64,000 nucleotides of DNA from an uncultured Holophagaceae bacterium. Its GTDB lineage: Bacteria > Acidobacteriota > Holophagae > Holophagales > Holophagaceae. The position numbers and the translations under genes are program-made. Every line of letters begins with the position of its first letter. Position 1 is the stretch's first letter. Shown here one piece after another: positions 1 through 8,529 of the stretch. The notes under the pieces are model-generated. The model was given only the letters and a program-made list of their open reading frames with translations. It made no database searches and was not told where the DNA came from. The DNA lies in contig CAIOFF010000048.1 of the NCBI GenBank assembly GCA_903857495.1, positions 1 to 64,000 on the forward strand, in the 5' to 3' direction.

Positions 1-315
1 CCCTTCCGGGCTCAAACTTCCCTTCGGCCATCGCGTCCTCCATGGTTGGTGGTTTTGAACGCGATCAACCTACCGGACTCGGTGGCCACCTTCTACTTCA
101 AGTCACCAAGCCGGACTTACAGACACTTTTATACACAGCCGAAGGCACTACCTAACACCGATGAACACCGATAAAATCTGATTAAAAGATGATAATAAAA
201 GAGATAAATATTTTATTTTGTTTTTTAATCATGCCCTTATCAGCTTTTATCGGTGTTCATCGGTGTAAAGATTTTCTTCTCTGCTACGACTGCCTCGGCC
301 GCTGAAGAGGTGTGC
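1..315. other. Left edge without a supported gene
   Basis: No reading frame here looks like a real protein. Bases 1-154 are mixed-composition DNA with no recognisable domain in any frame; a short minus-strand frame beginning near 43 runs off the window edge and has no ribosome binding site. Bases 155-266 form an AT-rich inverted repeat described separately. The segment lies downstream of the minus-strand hydrolase gene that stops at 316, so it may contain that operon's 3' end. It could be the remnant of a mobile element, but nothing proves this. Confidence 0.5.
155..266. repeat. 22-bp perfect inverted repeat with AT-rich nested stem
   Basis: Arms 155-176 and 245-266 are perfect reverse complements. 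Each arm contains the word CGGTG twice, separated by five bases. The loop carries further nested complementarity (178-182 with 239-243; 180-187 with 223-230; 194-200 with 211-217), so the whole 112 bp can fold as one long imperfect hairpin. It is strikingly AT-rich against its surroundings. It lies 3' of the minus-strand gene ending at 316 and belongs to the set of word-doubled inverted repeats seen elsewhere in the window. Confidence 0.85.
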
Positions 316-1119
316 TCAGGCGCTCATGGGGTGCTTGGCGAGGAAGCCGAGGATGAGGGTGTTCACCTCGGCGGCCTTTTCCAGGACGACCACATGGCCG
401 GCGCCGGGGATCAGGTGGAACTCGGAGCCAGGGATGGCCCGGTGCATGAGCTCGCCGTATTGGCGGGGCTTGAGCAGGTCCAGCTCCGCGGACACGAGGC
501 AGGTGGGCACTGCGATGCGCCCCAGGTCGGCCTTGACGTTGAACCGCTGGAAGCTCTCGATGAGGCGCACGGCGGCGGGCAGGTCCAGCTCCGCGTAGCG
601 CGCCTCGGCCATGGGGATCAGCTCCGGCCGCTGGGTCAGGAAGGCCTCGGAATAGACATCGGCGTAGATGAGCCGGAAGAAGGCGGGCCCGTCGTTGAGC
701 TTCGCCGCCACGCACCAGCGCTCGATCATGGCTGCAAGCAGGGGATCGCTGTGGGACACCGAGGCGATGATCACCAGGGACTGGCAGCGCTCCGGGTGGT
801 GGATGCCCATGAGCAGGTTCAGCTCGCCGCCGTAGGAGGTGCCCACCAGGTGGGCCTTGGGCAGGTCCAGGGCGTCCATGAGCGCCACCAGGTCCTCGGT
901 GTGCAGCTCCAGCGAGTAGTCGCTGGCGGGATGCTCGCTCCGGCCCTGGCCGCGCATGTCGTAGGTCAGCACGCGGTAGCGCTGGCACAGGGCCGGCAGC
1001 TGGAAGGCCCAGGAGCCGGTGTTCATGAACACGCCGTTGTTGAGGATCAGCAGCTCGCCGTTCTCGCGGCCCTTGAACTCGTAGTAAAGCTCGACGCCAT
1101 TGACCTTCAGGTGGGGCAT
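316..1119 (-). CDS. Alpha/beta-fold hydrolase
   Basis: A 267-residue single-domain alpha/beta hydrolase, probably cytoplasmic. The nucleophile elbow is GTSYGG with Ser95; the acid is likely the Asp in SAELDLL and the base the His in GAGHVV near the C-terminus. The segment YDMRGQGRS is typical of the esterase / enol-lactonase / C-C hydrolase branch. The start at 1119 is chosen because AGGAGG lies just upstream; a longer frame upstream is overlap shadow. It is the last gene of the liv transporter cluster, 11 bp after livM, which suggests that it acts on the imported compound or a thioester or ester derived from it. The substrate cannot be read from the sequence. Confidence 0.88.
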   Translation of the reverse strand: MPHLKVNGVELYYEFKGRENGELLILNNGVFMNTGSWAFQLPALCQRYRVLTYDMRGQGRSEHPASDYSLELHTEDLVALMDALDLPKAHLVGTSYGGELNLLMGIHHPERCQSLVIIASVSHSDPLLAAMIERWCVAAKLNDGPAFFRLIYADVYSEAFLTQRPELIPMAEARYAELDLPAAVRLIESFQRFNVKADLGRIAVPTCLVSAELDLLKPRQYGELMHRAIPGSEFHLIPGAGHVVVLEKAAEVNTLILGFLAKHPMSA

Positions 1120-1130
1120 GGCAGGCCTCC

Positions 1131-2219
1131 TCAGGCTCCTGGCTGGGCCGTGCGCTTCCGCCAGGCGCTGAGGCGGAGCTTGCCCACGATGCCCGCGGGG
1201 AACTTGTAGACACTCAGGATGAACAGCAGGCCCAGCCACAGCAGCCAGCGATCCGGATGTACCAGGTCCCGCAGCAGGGGGATCTTGGCCGAGGCGCCGC
1301 TGGCCAGCTTCATCAGCTCCTGCAGGTAGTTCTGGGCCACGATGAAGATCGCGGCGCCCACCACGGCGCCATAGAGGGTGCCCATGCCGCCGATGACGAC
1401 CATGAGCAGGAGGTCGATCATGATCTCGAAGGACAGCGAGGTGTCCGGGCCGTTGTAGCGCAGCCACAGGGCCAGCAGGGCACCCGCGAGGGTGGCGAAC
1501 ATGGCCGAGAGCACGTTGGAGGAGGTCCGGTAGGACACGGTGCGATAGCCCAGGGCCTCGGCGCGGAACTCGTTCTCGCGGATGGCCTGCAGCACGCGGC
1601 CGAAGGGCGAGTTGACGATGCGCAGCATAACCAGGAACAGCAGCACCGTCACGGCGATCAGCAGGTAGAAGCTGATCAGCTTGCCGTCCAGCGACACGCC
1701 CAGGAAGGGGGCCTCCCGCAGCGAGAAACCGGGGGTCAGCAGCTCCGGCACCTTGAAACTGAGGCCGTCCTCGCCGCCGGTGATGTCCGAGAACTGCGAG
1801 GCCATGGTCTGGAAGGCGCTGGCCACGGCCAGGGTGATCATGGCGTAGAACATGGCCTTCACCCGGAGGCTGAAGAGGCCGATGACCAGGGACAGGACCA
1901 GGGAGATGACCAGGGCCGCAGCCACCCCGATCGCCACCCCCTTCCAGGTGGGTCCCATGCGCGTGAGGGCGATGGCGACGCCGAAGGCGCCGATGCCGAA
2001 GAACATGGTGTGGGCGAAGGACACGATGCCCGTGTAGCCCAGCAGCAGGTCGAAGCTGGCCACCAGCACGATGAAGATGCAGATCTTCGCCGCGACGTTG
2101 AGGGCCTTGGCCCCCGGGAAGATGAAGGGCGTGAGCAGGAGGCCAGCCAGGATGATGACGAGCACCACGGCCAGGACCCGGCTGCGAGGCAGATCGCCGG
2201 AGAGGAGGTGGTTCAGCAT
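1131..2219 (-). CDS. livM: Branched-chain amino acid-type ABC transporter permease LivM
   Basis: A 362-residue polytopic inner-membrane permease of the LivM family. It has multiple hydrophobic segments and the cytoplasmic coupling motif ENEFRAEALGYRT, which contacts the ATPases. With LivH it forms the heterodimeric channel for substrate handed over by LivK. Its ATG overlaps the livH stop by one base (TGATG), indicating translational coupling. The longer upstream frame is an out-of-frame shadow of livH. Family members transport branched-chain amino acids, but many homologues carry aromatic acids, amides or urea; the neighbouring CoA-type enzymes make a carboxylic acid substrate possible. Confidence 0.93.
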   Translation of the reverse strand: MLNHLLSGDLPRSRVLAVVLVIILAGLLLTPFIFPGAKALNVAAKICIFIVLVASFDLLLGYTGIVSFAHTMFFGIGAFGVAIALTRMGPTWKGVAIGVAAALVISLVLSLVIGLFSLRVKAMFYAMITLAVASAFQTMASQFSDITGGEDGLSFKVPELLTPGFSLREAPFLGVSLDGKLISFYLLIAVTVLLFLVMLRIVNSPFGRVLQAIRENEFRAEALGYRTVSYRTSSNVLSAMFATLAGALLALWLRYNGPDTSLSFEIMIDLLLMVVIGGMGTLYGAVVGAAIFIVAQNYLQELMKLASGASAKIPLLRDLVHPDRWLLWLGLLFILSVYKFPAGIVGKLRLSAWRKRTAQPGA

Positions 2220-3235
2220 CACTTCTTCCCCACGGGATAGAGCCCCTCGGGTCGCCACAGGAGGACGATCACCATGAGCAGGATGTTGGAGAAGAGGGCC
2301 ACCTTGGGTACCAGGAAGCCCGTGTAGTTGGCCAGCAGGCCCACCAGCATCGCGCCGATGAAGCAGCCGGTGACGGAGCCCATGCCCCCAATGATGATGA
2401 CGATGAAGAGGAGGACGTTGACCTGGGAGCCCAGCTGGGGAGTGACGCTCTGCTGGTAGAGGCCCCACATGACGCCGCCGAGGCCCGCCAGGGCGGAGCC
2501 CACGACGAAGACGCCGATGAAGAGGCGGCGGATGCGGTAGCCGAGGCTCTCGACCATCTCCCGGTCGTGGACGCCTGCCCGGATCAGGAGGCCGACCTTG
2601 GTATGGGTCAGGACCCAGGTCATGATGGCGAAGACGATCAGCCCCAGCACCACCGAGATCAGGCGGTATTTCTCCACGGCGGCGTCACCCATCAGGATGG
2701 AGCCTTGGAAGGCGGTGGGCAGCAGCAGGGGACGGGCCTCGGGGCCCCAGACCACCTTGATGAGCTCCTCGCCCACGATCATGCCGCCCATGGTGATGAG
2801 GATCTGCTTCAGGGGCTGGCCGTAGACCGGCCGGATGATGACCCGCTCGAAGACCGAGCCCACCCCGCCGGCCACGCTCATGGCCACGAGCATGGCCGCG
2901 AGCACCGCCACAAGGTTGAGCAGCAGGCTGGTGCTGGTGGTCCAGCCGGTCATGAGGCCCAGCACCGAGGTGGCCATGAAGGCACCCAGGGTGATGAACA
3001 CGCCATGGCCGAAGTTGAGCACGTCCATGAGGCCGAACACGAGGGTGAGGCCCGAGGCGATGATGAAGATGATCATGCCCATGGCGAGGCCCGCGAAGGT
3101 GAGCGTCACCCAGGTCGAGGCCGAGCCGATCAGGGGCAGCGCCACCAGCGCCAGCACCGGCAGGAGCATCAGCGGCAGGCGGTCCGGCTTGACCGTCGGC
3201 AGGGGCTCGATGGCCGTGGTTGCAGGGGAATTCAT
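2219..3235 (-). CDS. livH: Branched-chain amino acid-type ABC transporter permease LivH
   Basis: A 338-residue inner-membrane permease of the LivH family with about eight hydrophobic segments. The conserved GQPLKQILITMGG stretch and the coupling loop HDREMVESLGYR are visible. The first 25 or so residues are hydrophilic. The start at 3235 is set by AAGGAG seven bases upstream. It lies 13 bp after livF and overlaps livM by one base, so the transporter is one transcription unit in the order K-G-F-H-M. It pairs with LivM in the membrane. Confidence 0.93.
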   Translation of the reverse strand: MNSPATTAIEPLPTVKPDRLPLMLLPVLALVALPLIGSASTWVTLTFAGLAMGMIIFIIASGLTLVFGLMDVLNFGHGVFITLGAFMATSVLGLMTGWTTSTSLLLNLVAVLAAMLVAMSVAGGVGSVFERVIIRPVYGQPLKQILITMGGMIVGEELIKVVWGPEARPLLLPTAFQGSILMGDAAVEKYRLISVVLGLIVFAIMTWVLTHTKVGLLIRAGVHDREMVESLGYRIRRLFIGVFVVGSALAGLGGVMWGLYQQSVTPQLGSQVNVLLFIVIIIGGMGSVTGCFIGAMLVGLLANYTGFLVPKVALFSNILLMVIVLLWRPEGLYPVGKK

Positions 3236-3248
3236 CGAGACTCCTTCA

Positions 3249-3986
3249 TCACTGATGCGACGCGAGGGACAGGCCCAGCAGGCGCTGCTGCAGGCCCTCG
3301 TCACCGGCGAGGTCGGCCATGGCGCCCGAGTGCACGATCTGGCCGCCGTCCATGACCGCCACCTGATCGCCGAGCTGCCGCGCGAAGTTGAAGTTCTGCT
3401 CTACCAGGAGGATCGTGGTGTCCGTCCGCTTGAGCTCCTGGAAGGCGGTGATCATGTTCTGGATGATGGCCGGGGCCAGGCCCTTGCTCGGCTCGTCGAT
3501 GAGCAGCAGCTTCCGGGGCTCGACGATGGCGCGCGCCACGGCCAGCATCTGCTTCTGGCCGCCGGAGAGCAGTCCCGCGGGGTGCTGCCAGAAGCGCTTC
3601 ATGGCCGGGAAGAGGCCGAAGACCCACTCCAGGCGCTTGGGGTCGATGTCCTCGGCACGCTTGGCGTTGCGGGCGGCGAGGATCATGTTCTCGGCCACGG
3701 TGAGGTCCGAGAAGATGCCCATGTTCTCGGGCACGTAGGCGATGCCGCGCTGGGCGATGTCCGGCGTGGCCAGGAGGCCGATGTTCTCGCCCTCGAAGGT
3801 GACGGAGCCCGCGGACACCTGCCACAGGCCCATGATGGTGCGCAGGGTGGTGGTCTTGCCGGCGCCGTTGCGGCCCAGCAGGACGGTCAGCTCGCCCTTG
3901 GGCACCGTGAGGTCGACGCCCTGCAGGATGTGGTAGGCGCCGATGTGGGTGTGGACACCCTGGAGCTGCAGCAGGGGCTCGCTCAT
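3249..3986 (-). CDS. livF: Branched-chain amino acid-type ABC transporter ATPase LivF
   Basis: A 245-residue ABC ATPase. Walker A is GRNGAGKT (residues 38-45), the signature LSGGQ starts at 140, and Walker B LLLIDEP starts at 160, followed by SKGLAP, which is typical of LivF. It forms a heterodimer with LivG on the cytoplasmic face of LivHM. Its ATG overlaps the livG stop by four bases (ATGA), so the two ATPases are translationally coupled and should be made in equal amounts. Confidence 0.95.
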   Translation of the reverse strand: MSEPLLQLQGVHTHIGAYHILQGVDLTVPKGELTVLLGRNGAGKTTTLRTIMGLWQVSAGSVTFEGENIGLLATPDIAQRGIAYVPENMGIFSDLTVAENMILAARNAKRAEDIDPKRLEWVFGLFPAMKRFWQHPAGLLSGGQKQMLAVARAIVEPRKLLLIDEPSKGLAPAIIQNMITAFQELKRTDTTILLVEQNFNFARQLGDQVAVMDGGQIVHSGAMADLAGDEGLQQRLLGLSLASHQ

Positions 3987-4741
3987 TTCGCCACCTCGAC
4001 ACCCAGATAGGCTTCCTGGACGATGGGCGAGGCGATCACCGCCGCCGGTTCCCCGTCGGCGACCAGGGCGCCGTTGTGCAGCACGATGATGCGGTCAGAC
4101 AGCTCCCGGACGACGTCCATCTTGTGCTCCACCAGCAGGATGGTCTTGTCGCTCTGGGTCTTGAGGCCCCGGATCAGGTCCAGGATGACGGGCACTTCGT
4201 CCACGCTCATGCCAGCAGTGGGCTCATCGAACATGAACACATCCGGCTCCAGGGCCATGAGGATGGCGACCTCGAGCTTGCGCTGGTCGCCGTGGGGCAG
4301 GGCGCTGGCGGCCATGTCCCGCTTGGCCGTGAGGGCGACGGTCTCCAGCACCTCCTCGGCGCGGGTGATGAGGGCCCGGTGGCTGCTCCAGATGCTCCAG
4401 AGGTTGTGGCCCAGCCCGGCCCGGGACTGCACGGCGAGGCGGATGTTCTCCAGCACGCTGAGGTTCGGGAAGAGGTTGGTCAGCTGGAAGGCGCGGCCGA
4501 TACCACGGAGGGTCCGCTGGGGCGCCGAGAGGCCGCTGATGTCCTGCCCGTGCAGGAACACGCGGCCAGCGCTGGCCTTGAGCTGTCCCGAGATCAGGTT
4601 GAAGTAGGTGGTCTTGCCGGCCCCGTTGGGGCCGACGATGGCGGTGAGCGTGCCCGGCTCGAAGGCGCAGGATACGGCGTTCACGGCCACATGGCCACCG
4701 AAGCGGATGGTGAGTTCTTGGGTCTCGAGGGCGAACGGCAT
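3983..4741 (-). CDS. livG: Branched-chain amino acid-type ABC transporter ATPase LivG
   Basis: A 252-residue ABC ATPase with Walker A GPNGAGKT (37-44) and Walker B VFMFDEPTAGM. The signature is the relaxed LPHGDQRKLE that LivG proteins usually carry instead of a full LSGGQ. The C-terminal region, beginning HKMDVVREL, matches the LivG tail. It partners LivF. The gene is separated from livK by an 89-bp gap holding a perfect 16-bp stem, which may lower its expression relative to livK. Confidence 0.95.
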   Translation of the reverse strand: MPFALETQELTIRFGGHVAVNAVSCAFEPGTLTAIVGPNGAGKTTYFNLISGQLKASAGRVFLHGQDISGLSAPQRTLRGIGRAFQLTNLFPNLSVLENIRLAVQSRAGLGHNLWSIWSSHRALITRAEEVLETVALTAKRDMAASALPHGDQRKLEVAILMALEPDVFMFDEPTAGMSVDEVPVILDLIRGLKTQSDKTILLVEHKMDVVRELSDRIIVLHNGALVADGEPAAVIASPIVQEAYLGVEVAK

Positions 4742-4778
4742 GGGGTCTCGTCGGAATTCAAAGCTGGTGGGTGCCAGA

Positions 4779-4824
4779 AGCAGCTGGCCGCGCGCCCACC
4801 GGGGCGAACGCGCGGCCAGCTGCT
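4779..4824 (-). promoter_or_regulatory. Perfect 16-bp stem-loop between livK and livG
   Basis: Bases 4779-4794 and 4809-4824 are perfect reverse complements enclosing a 14-nt loop. On the transcribed (minus) strand no U-run follows, so it is unlikely to be a full terminator. In binding-protein transporter operons a stable hairpin after the binding-protein gene commonly protects its mRNA or partly attenuates transcription, giving excess LivK over the membrane components. That role is inferred from position and stability. Confidence 0.7.
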
Positions 4825-4830
4825 GCAGGT

Positions 4831-6012
4831 CTAGCGCTTGTTGGTGATCGGGATCTGCATCTCGGAGATGGGGATCTCGCGGACCAGCTCGGGAATGGCC
4901 CAGGCCACCTTGGGATCAACCTTGATCTTGAAGTGGTACATGGCCTGCATGGCCTGATGGTCTTCCTTGCGGAAGGTCATCTTGCCCTTGGGGGTCTCGA
5001 AGGACATGCCCTCCATGGTGGCGATCAGCTTCTCGGTGCTGGCATCGCCCTTGGTCTTCTTGAGGGCTTCGACGACGGCCATGCCGGCGCTCATGCCGCC
5101 CGCGGTGAAGAAGTCGGGGGGGGTGTTGAAGCGCTTCTGGTGCTCGGCGACCAGCCACTTGTTCACGGCATTCTTGGGAATCTCGTAGTAGTAGTAGAGG
5201 GCGCCCTCTAGGCCAGGGAAGGGCTTGTACAAGGCCAGGGCCGGCAGAATATTGCCACCGGTGGCGATCTCAATGCCGAAGCGCTTCGGGTCAAGGTCCG
5301 CGATCTTGAACGCGTTGCTCCCAGCCCAGTTGATGAAGATGATCTTCCGGCCTTTCAGGTTCTTGAGCCGGTCAAAGAGGCGCTGCGCACCGGCGGTGAA
5401 GTCGGTCGTGGTCGGTGGCAGGTATTCCTCGTGCACCAGCATGGCCTTCTTGATTGCCGGCTTGAAGGCTTTCACGAAGTCCCGGCCGAAAGCATTGTCC
5501 TGAACCATGGTGGCGATGTAGACGCCCTTCTTGTCGAGGGCCACAGCGTTGGAGATGGCATCCTGGGAGGAGTTGCGACCCGTGCGGAAGATGTAGCGGT
5601 TCCACTTCTCACCGGTGATGGAGTCGGCCACGGCGGGCTCGACGAGCAGGATCTTCTTGTATTCCTCGGCCACGGGCAGCATGGCCAGGGCGGCGCCGGA
5701 GCTGGTGGGTCCGATGGCGAGGGCCACCTTGTCATCCGCATAGGCCGAGGCCAGCTGAGACTTGGCGACGTCGGGCTTGCCCTGGGTGTCCTTCTCGATG
5801 AGGACGATCTTGTGGCCGTTGACCATCATCGTGCCGTTGGTGGCGTATTCCAGGCCCATGAGCAGACCGGCCTGGGTCTGCTTGGCATAGGCCTCGAGCA
5901 CACCGGTCTTGTCATAGACGTGCGCGATCTTGATGTCCTGGGCAATGGCGGCGCTCGCGCCGAAGAGCAGCGACAGGGCCAGACCGGCCATGAACTTGCT
6001 GTTTTTTTGCAT
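4831..6012 (-). CDS. livK: Periplasmic substrate-binding protein, LivK/Leu-Ile-Val-binding family
   Basis: A 393-residue type I periplasmic binding protein. The start at 6012 is set by a strong AAGGAGG; the protein then begins with a clear signal peptide (MQKNSKF, a hydrophobic core, AIA-Q cleavage near residue 25). The mature part starts DIKIAHVYDKTG, the usual first strand, and contains the AIGPTSSGAALAMLP ligand-loop region of the ANF/Peripla_BP_6 family. It delivers ligand to LivHM. Homologues of this type in catabolic clusters often bind aromatic or short organic acids rather than amino acids, so substrate identity is open. First gene of the liv unit, downstream of the porin. Confidence 0.92.
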   Translation of the reverse strand: MQKNSKFMAGLALSLLFGASAAIAQDIKIAHVYDKTGVLEAYAKQTQAGLLMGLEYATNGTMMVNGHKIVLIEKDTQGKPDVAKSQLASAYADDKVALAIGPTSSGAALAMLPVAEEYKKILLVEPAVADSITGEKWNRYIFRTGRNSSQDAISNAVALDKKGVYIATMVQDNAFGRDFVKAFKPAIKKAMLVHEEYLPPTTTDFTAGAQRLFDRLKNLKGRKIIFINWAGSNAFKIADLDPKRFGIEIATGGNILPALALYKPFPGLEGALYYYYEIPKNAVNKWLVAEHQKRFNTPPDFFTAGGMSAGMAVVEALKKTKGDASTEKLIATMEGMSFETPKGKMTFRKEDHQAMQAMYHFKIKVDPKVAWAIPELVREIPISEMQIPITNKR

Positions 6013-6118
6013 GTTGCCTCCTTGGGTTGCCATGAGTTGGTGCTGGAATTCATGCGGCCGTTCCCCAGGGACCGCTTCAGCGACCCGATGGAAAGCCATT
6101 CCCGGATTTCCACCGGGG

Positions 6119-6155
6119 AACAAAAGGGGCGGCGGCCAACTCAAGCCGTCGCCCC
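6119..6155 (-). terminator. Rho-independent terminator after the porin gene
   Basis: A GC-rich stem (6126-6136 with 6145-6155, one G-T pair, 8-nt loop) is followed on the minus strand by TTTTGTT at 6119-6125. It lies about 70 bp downstream of the porin stop codon in the porin direction and upstream of livK, so it should end most porin transcripts and separate porin from liv expression. Confidence 0.75.
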
Positions 6156-6187
6156 CTTCGAATGCCGTGCGTCATTCGCCAAGAAGT

Positions 6188-6215
6188 CCCTGCCGGAGCC
6201 TAGGCCCCGGCAGGG
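6188..6215 (-). terminator. Hairpin immediately downstream of porin stop
   Basis: Arms 6188-6196 and 6207-6215 are perfect 9-bp complements with a 10-nt loop, ten bases past the porin stop. There is no good U-run on the minus strand, so it may protect the mRNA 3' end while the hairpin at 6126-6155 terminates. Confidence 0.55.
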
Positions 6216-6225
6216 TTCGTGGGGG

Positions 6226-7527
6226 CTAGAACCAGTAGTTCAGGCTCAGGCTGACCTGGCGCCAGGCTTCACCCTGGAGCAGGCTGCTGGTGCCGAAGGC
6301 GCTGTAGCCGGTGAGGAAGCCCTGGTAGTTCACGCGGGCGTCGTTGTTGATCGTGGTGTACTGGACGCCGATGAAGGCGCGCTTGGTGAGGGCGTAGTCA
6401 TAGGCAAGGGTGACTTGCTTGGCCCCAGTGTCGTTGATCGAGGCGGTCTTCCCGGCCAGGGTGTAGGTGGCGTAGACGCCGTGGTCGCCCCACTGGTAGG
6501 ACACAGGCACCTGGAAGGCGGTGCGCCCGGAGTCGCCGACGATCACGGGGGTGGCGCCGGTCGTTCCGCCGTTCACCATGCTGGTGTTGTCGTAGAGGAC
6601 GCCGGCCTTGATGCCGTTCCACTTGTAGGACAGGCCCAGGCGCATGGCCTTGAGTTCGGTGTTCACTGCGGTGGACGCGACACCCTGGAACTTCTGATCG
6701 ACGTAGGTGGCCAGGGCGGAGAAGCCGTGGCCGTTATACAGGCCCTTGGCAAAGATGGTCTGGCCGCCCTCGTAGGTGGTGCCATTGGCGTTGGAGACCC
6801 AGACGTTCTGGGCGCCAGCGGCGTTCTTGGTCCAGGCCAGGGAGAAGCTAAGGAAGCTCTCCGGATCAGGTTTGAGCAGGGGCGAATCCCACTTGATCAC
6901 GTTGCGGGACCGGGTGATGGCGAGGGTGTTCTGCTTCGTCAGGACGCCGGTGCCATCCTGCCTGCCGGTGAAGTAGGTGTTGAGGATGTTGAAGACGCCA
7001 AGACCCTGGACGTCCCAGACCCGATAGCCCTCGCCGGGGGCCTCAAGGGCGGGGCTGAGGTAACCCACGGAGACGGGGTCCGTGACGTAGAGGTGCATGT
7101 GGCCCGCGTAGAAGTTGCCATAGGGGGTGCCGATGCCAGCCCAGGTATCGCCGTCAGCCCAGCCCGAGGCGTCATTCACGGCAATGCCGGTGGGCACTCC
7201 GCCCGCGTTCTGCAGGAGGGCGTCACCGGGGCGGACGTTCATGGGCATGCGGCTCTCAATGCGCATGAACACGCTCCAGCCGTCGGCGATCTTGGAGGTG
7301 CTGGTGAACCACAGGCGGGAGGTGTTGTCATAGACACCGATCTCCGACCCCATGACCCGGGCTGCAGCGGCGTTTCCCTGGCTGATCTCGGAGCTCTTCA
7401 CGCCCATGGCGATCAGGCCACCGATGGTGATGTTGGTGGAGGAGCTGACCCCGACGGTGGTCTGGCCCCAGACGGGTAGGGCTGTGAGGGCCGTGGCGGC
7501 TGCGACGACAGCGAAACGAATTTTCAT
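6226..7527 (-). CDS. Outer-membrane porin-like beta-barrel
   Basis: A 433-residue secreted protein with a signal peptide (MKIRFAVVAAATALTALPVWGQ) and a beta-barrel composition: alternating hydrophobic and polar residues, Gly-rich strands, and the terminal SLSLNYWF ending in Phe, the classic BAM recognition end. The region WSVFMRIESRMP followed by a Gly/Asp-rich loop resembles Gram-negative general porins of the Porin_4 type. It likely lets the liv substrate cross the outer membrane. The start at 7527 is supported by AAAGGA upstream; a longer frame adds a non-signal N-terminus. Two hairpins follow the stop. Confidence 0.82.
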   Translation of the reverse strand: MKIRFAVVAAATALTALPVWGQTTVGVSSSTNITIGGLIAMGVKSSEISQGNAAAARVMGSEIGVYDNTSRLWFTSTSKIADGWSVFMRIESRMPMNVRPGDALLQNAGGVPTGIAVNDASGWADGDTWAGIGTPYGNFYAGHMHLYVTDPVSVGYLSPALEAPGEGYRVWDVQGLGVFNILNTYFTGRQDGTGVLTKQNTLAITRSRNVIKWDSPLLKPDPESFLSFSLAWTKNAAGAQNVWVSNANGTTYEGGQTIFAKGLYNGHGFSALATYVDQKFQGVASTAVNTELKAMRLGLSYKWNGIKAGVLYDNTSMVNGGTTGATPVIVGDSGRTAFQVPVSYQWGDHGVYATYTLAGKTASINDTGAKQVTLAYDYALTKRAFIGVQYTTINNDARVNYQGFLTGYSAFGTSSLLQGEAWRQVSLSLNYWF

Positions 7528-7676
7528 GGCCTGTCCTTTAAGGAGATGGAGATGGTCCATGGACCTGACGCCATCGGGTTGGGGGGGAGAGGGGTTGGGG
7601 TGGTGAAGTTTGCGGGAATGTTACACCCGTTCAAAAGGGCCTGCGAGAACCGATTCAATCAAAACACCAAAAAGGT

Positions 7677-8471
7677 CTATTTGGCGATGCCCTTGGGGTA
7701 GCAGAGGCCGCCGGTGATCTCGATGGTAGTCGCGTTCAGCGCCTCGTTCTCGACGCAGTAGCTGATGAGGGAGGCGATCTCTTCGGGGGCCACGAGGCGG
7801 CCCAGGTGCACGTCCTCCAGGATGGCCTTCAGGGCGTCCTGGTTCATGCCGGTGAGCATGGGCGTGGCGGTGTAGCCCGGGGCGATGGCCACGCAGCGGA
7901 TGTTGCGGATGCCCCGCATCAGGAACTCGCCGACGATGATCTTGGGCATGAGGGCGTCGGCCACCTTGGCGGACGAGTAGTTGATTTGACCTACCTGGCC
8001 GACCTTGTTGACGGAGGAAATCGGCACCAGCAGACCCTGCCAGCCGCCGTTGACCATGGCCTCGGCCGCATCCCGCATGGTGAGGAAGGTGCCCGTGAGG
8101 TTGGTGTCTATCACCGCCTGCCACTTGTCGAGGCCCAGCTTCTTGGAGACCTTGCCGGTCTCCTTGTCCAGGCTCAGCATCGTCCCGTCGCGGATGATGC
8201 CCGCGCAGGAGACGGCAATGTTGAGCTGCCCGAAGGCCTCGATGGTGCCCTTGATGTAGCGGGCGGTGTCGGCCTCGCTGGTGACATTGGCCTGGATGCC
8301 CACGGCTTCGCCACCCATGGCCTTGATGTCCTTGACCACCCGGTCGATGTTCTTCTGCACCATGTCAACGACGGCCACCTTGGCACCGGCCTTGGCCAGG
8401 TGCTTCACAACCGCCTCACCGATGCCATTCCCGCCACCCGTTACCAGGGCCACGCTTCCTTTGATTTCCAT
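7677..8471 (-). CDS. SDR-family 3-hydroxyacyl dehydrogenase / ketoreductase-like
   Basis: A 264-residue short-chain dehydrogenase. The dinucleotide motif TGGGNGIG is at residues 11-18, Asp37 follows the second beta strand (an NAD preference, inferred), and the catalytic set is Ser152, Tyr165 and Lys169. The PG motif is APGYTATPM. An insertion around residues 100-117 lengthens the loop before helix 4. The start at 8471 follows AGAGGAG. It is the third structural gene after the KAS III-like protein and thiolase, which suits oxidation or reduction of a 3-hydroxy/3-ketoacyl-CoA. Confidence 0.9.
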   Translation of the reverse strand: MEIKGSVALVTGGGNGIGEAVVKHLAKAGAKVAVVDMVQKNIDRVVKDIKAMGGEAVGIQANVTSEADTARYIKGTIEAFGQLNIAVSCAGIIRDGTMLSLDKETGKVSKKLGLDKWQAVIDTNLTGTFLTMRDAAEAMVNGGWQGLLVPISSVNKVGQVGQINYSSAKVADALMPKIIVGEFLMRGIRNIRCVAIAPGYTATPMLTGMNQDALKAILEDVHLGRLVAPEEIASLISYCVENEALNATTIEITGGLCYPKGIAK

Positions 8472-8529
8472 GGGTACTCCTCTGATGGATCCTGAATCTT
8501 GGTTTATGCAACAGTCCGGGGCGTGGCGC

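Noticed and set aside
1..154. Possible insertion-sequence remnant at the left edge
   Set aside because: No transposase residues, terminal repeats or target duplication could be shown within the window.
5431..7479. A 682-codon plus-strand frame opposite livK and the porin
   Set aside because: Antisense shadow; both underlying minus-strand genes have signal peptides and family motifs.
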